Part shown: piece after piece, positions 12,037-12,929 of the stretch | How positions within the stretch are numbered: the stretch's first letter is position 1 | How the letters are laid out: every line of letters begins with the position of its first letter | Assembly (NCBI GenBank): GCA_937902805.1 | Contig: CALEMB010000032.1 | Span: forward strand, 1-12,929 | Direction of reading: 5' to 3' | Source: an uncultured Bacteroidales bacterium | Lineage (GTDB): Bacteria > Bacteroidota > Bacteroidia > Bacteroidales > F082 | Length of the DNA stretch: 12,929 nucleotides | Notes under the pieces: generated by a model | What the model was told of the DNA's origin: nothing | The model's input: the letters and a program-made list of their open reading frames with translations, nothing else | The model's database searches: none | Program-made: the position numbers and the translations under genes

Positions 12037-12711
12037 ATGTTTCAAAAGCTAAAATCTTTCAAGGAGCGTCATTCTTTCACTTCTCTGATGCTAATCGCCA
12101 TTGCGGTCCGAATCATTGTTGTGGTCTTTGGCCAAGGCTACGGATCAAACCACGAGGTGCAACATCCTACACTTTTCCTCGGTTTTGTGGATAAGATAAA
12201 AGAAGTTCTGGGCATTGGCGAGACTGTATCAGCCAAGTTCATCAGCCGTTCACTCTATGCCCTGGTATCATTGTTCACCGTGTCGATGGTGTACCGCATC
12301 TGTGACCTGATTTCCACTAAACAAAACGCCTGGCTTTTAGCCCTCATTCCCACGTTTTGCATCATTATGCCCTCGTTCGGCATCGTCGAGAACGCCAGCG
12401 CATTTTTGGGGCTACCGCTGCTGCTTTATGGCGCCAACGTGGTTATGCGACAGGAAGTGTTGCGTCAAAACAACCTCACTGACAACGTCCACCGCACTTC
12501 GTTTTTTATCGCCGGATTAATGCTGGGATTGGGTATCTGCGTTTGGTATGAAAGTGTTTTTATCGTCTTCTGCATCTTGCTCATTCTCTTCATCCGCCGC
12601 AACCCCAAAGGGGCTATGATGACGTTGTTTGGTGCCATTATATCCATTATTGCAGTAGGTTTGCTGCTTTGGGCGCTTAATGTCAATCCGTTGAAATACA
12701 TCCAACTATGA
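12037..12711 (+). CDS. Polytopic inner-membrane protein, possibly related to GT-C glycosyltransferases
   Basis: The 224-residue protein has about seven hydrophobic segments (approximately 16-34, 72-92, 97-117, 120-137, 155-170, 172-187, 192-216). The first is followed by a loop GQGYGSNHEVQHPTLFLGF (32-50) with an acidic residue before HP, recalling the first luminal loop of GT-C mannosyl- or glucosyltransferases (PMT/ALG-like), in which an acidic residue is catalytic. Those enzymes are usually about 400-600 residues, so this protein is either a reduced relative or something else. Its TGA overlaps the ligA start (ATGA), so the two are co-transcribed, although there is no obvious functional link. 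Seen: membrane topology and overlap. Inferred, weakly: glycosyltransferase kinship. Confidence 0.75.
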   Translation: MFQKLKSFKERHSFTSLMLIAIAVRIIVVVFGQGYGSNHEVQHPTLFLGFVDKIKEVLGIGETVSAKFISRSLYALVSLFTVSMVYRICDLISTKQNAWLLALIPTFCIIMPSFGIVENASAFLGLPLLLYGANVVMRQEVLRQNNLTDNVHRTSFFIAGLMLGLGICVWYESVFIVFCILLILFIRRNPKGAMMTLFGAIISIIAVGLLLWALNVNPLKYIQL

Positions 12712-12929
12712 CCCAAGACGAAGCCCGTCAGCGCATAGCGACGCTCAGCGAGGAGCTGGAACAGCATAACTACAACTATTACATTCTTGCCAAACCCACC
12801 ATCAGCGACTATGAGTTTGACATGAAGCTGGAGGAGTTGGCACGCCTGGAAAAGGAGTTTCCTGAGTTCCTCTCTCCTACTTCACCCACCCAGCGTGCGG
12901 GCGGAGGCATAACGAAAGAGTTCAAAAGT
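12708..12929 (+). CDS. ligA: NAD-dependent DNA ligase LigA, N-terminal part (cut by window end)
   Basis: The ATG at 12708 opens a frame that stays open for 74 codons to the last base, so it is partial at the 3' side. The translation starts MTQDEARQRIATLSEELEQH, followed by NYNYYILAKPTISDYEFDMK, and later FLSPTSPTQRAGGG. These are hallmarks of the LigA Ia (NMN-binding) domain: H-x-x-x-YY (His20, Tyr24-Tyr25), the P-x-ISDYEFD phrase and SPTQR-GG. LigA seals nicks between Okazaki fragments and in repair, using NAD. The adenylation lysine motif lies beyond the window. The start overlaps the stop of the membrane protein gene by ATGA, implying translational coupling. Confidence 0.95.
   Translation, partial: MTQDEARQRIATLSEELEQHNYNYYILAKPTISDYEFDMKLEELARLEKEFPEFLSPTSPTQRAGGGITKEFKS

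Overview
The window looks like a chromosomal segment of a Bacteroidales bacterium (phylum Bacteroidota). Four things point there: a C-terminal type A sorting domain of the type IX secretion system (T9SS), many start-proximal TAnnTTTG promoter elements with almost no Shine-Dalgarno sequences, a fimbrillin-like lipoprotein, and families largely confined to or common in this phylum (DUF6266-like, YwqK/MORN-like, a PLGSG-tailed small protein). No rRNA, tRNA, phage, transposase or CRISPR array is visible.

Layout. 1-392 is the 3' end of a probable HTH regulator. 552-1421 is a secreted T9SS cargo protein. A REPIN-like double hairpin (1466-1523) separates it from a convergent two-gene unit on the minus strand (4697 to 1642). 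That unit encodes a small PLGSG-tailed membrane protein whose stop overlaps the start of a 924-residue lipoprotein with two repeat modules. 4698-5781 has no convincing protein gene of ordinary size but is dense in signals: a 30-bp perfect palindrome, a promoter plus about 100-nt structured transcript plus strong bidirectional terminator, an opposing promoter with mini-ORFs, three kinds of short tandem repeat, and a promoter with a long leader for the DUF6266-like gene (5782-6405).

From 6489 onward the window is mostly housekeeping and envelope genes: mltG (cell-wall transglycosylase), a phosphomannomutase/phosphoglucomutase, a TPR lipoprotein, a convergent YwqK-like secreted repeat protein, recR, a minus-strand pair (outer-membrane barrel protein, then a small ribbon-helix-helix-like protein), a polytopic membrane protein, and the 5' end of ligA, which overlaps it by ATGA.

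The functional theme is envelope biogenesis and surface display (T9SS cargo, lipoproteins, beta-barrel, MltG, sugar-phosphate mutase) interleaved with DNA maintenance (RecR, LigA). The least ordinary parts are the signal-rich gap at 4740-5781, the cysteine-laddered repeat lipoprotein with its small coupled partner, and the octamer and 11-mer arrays around genes.
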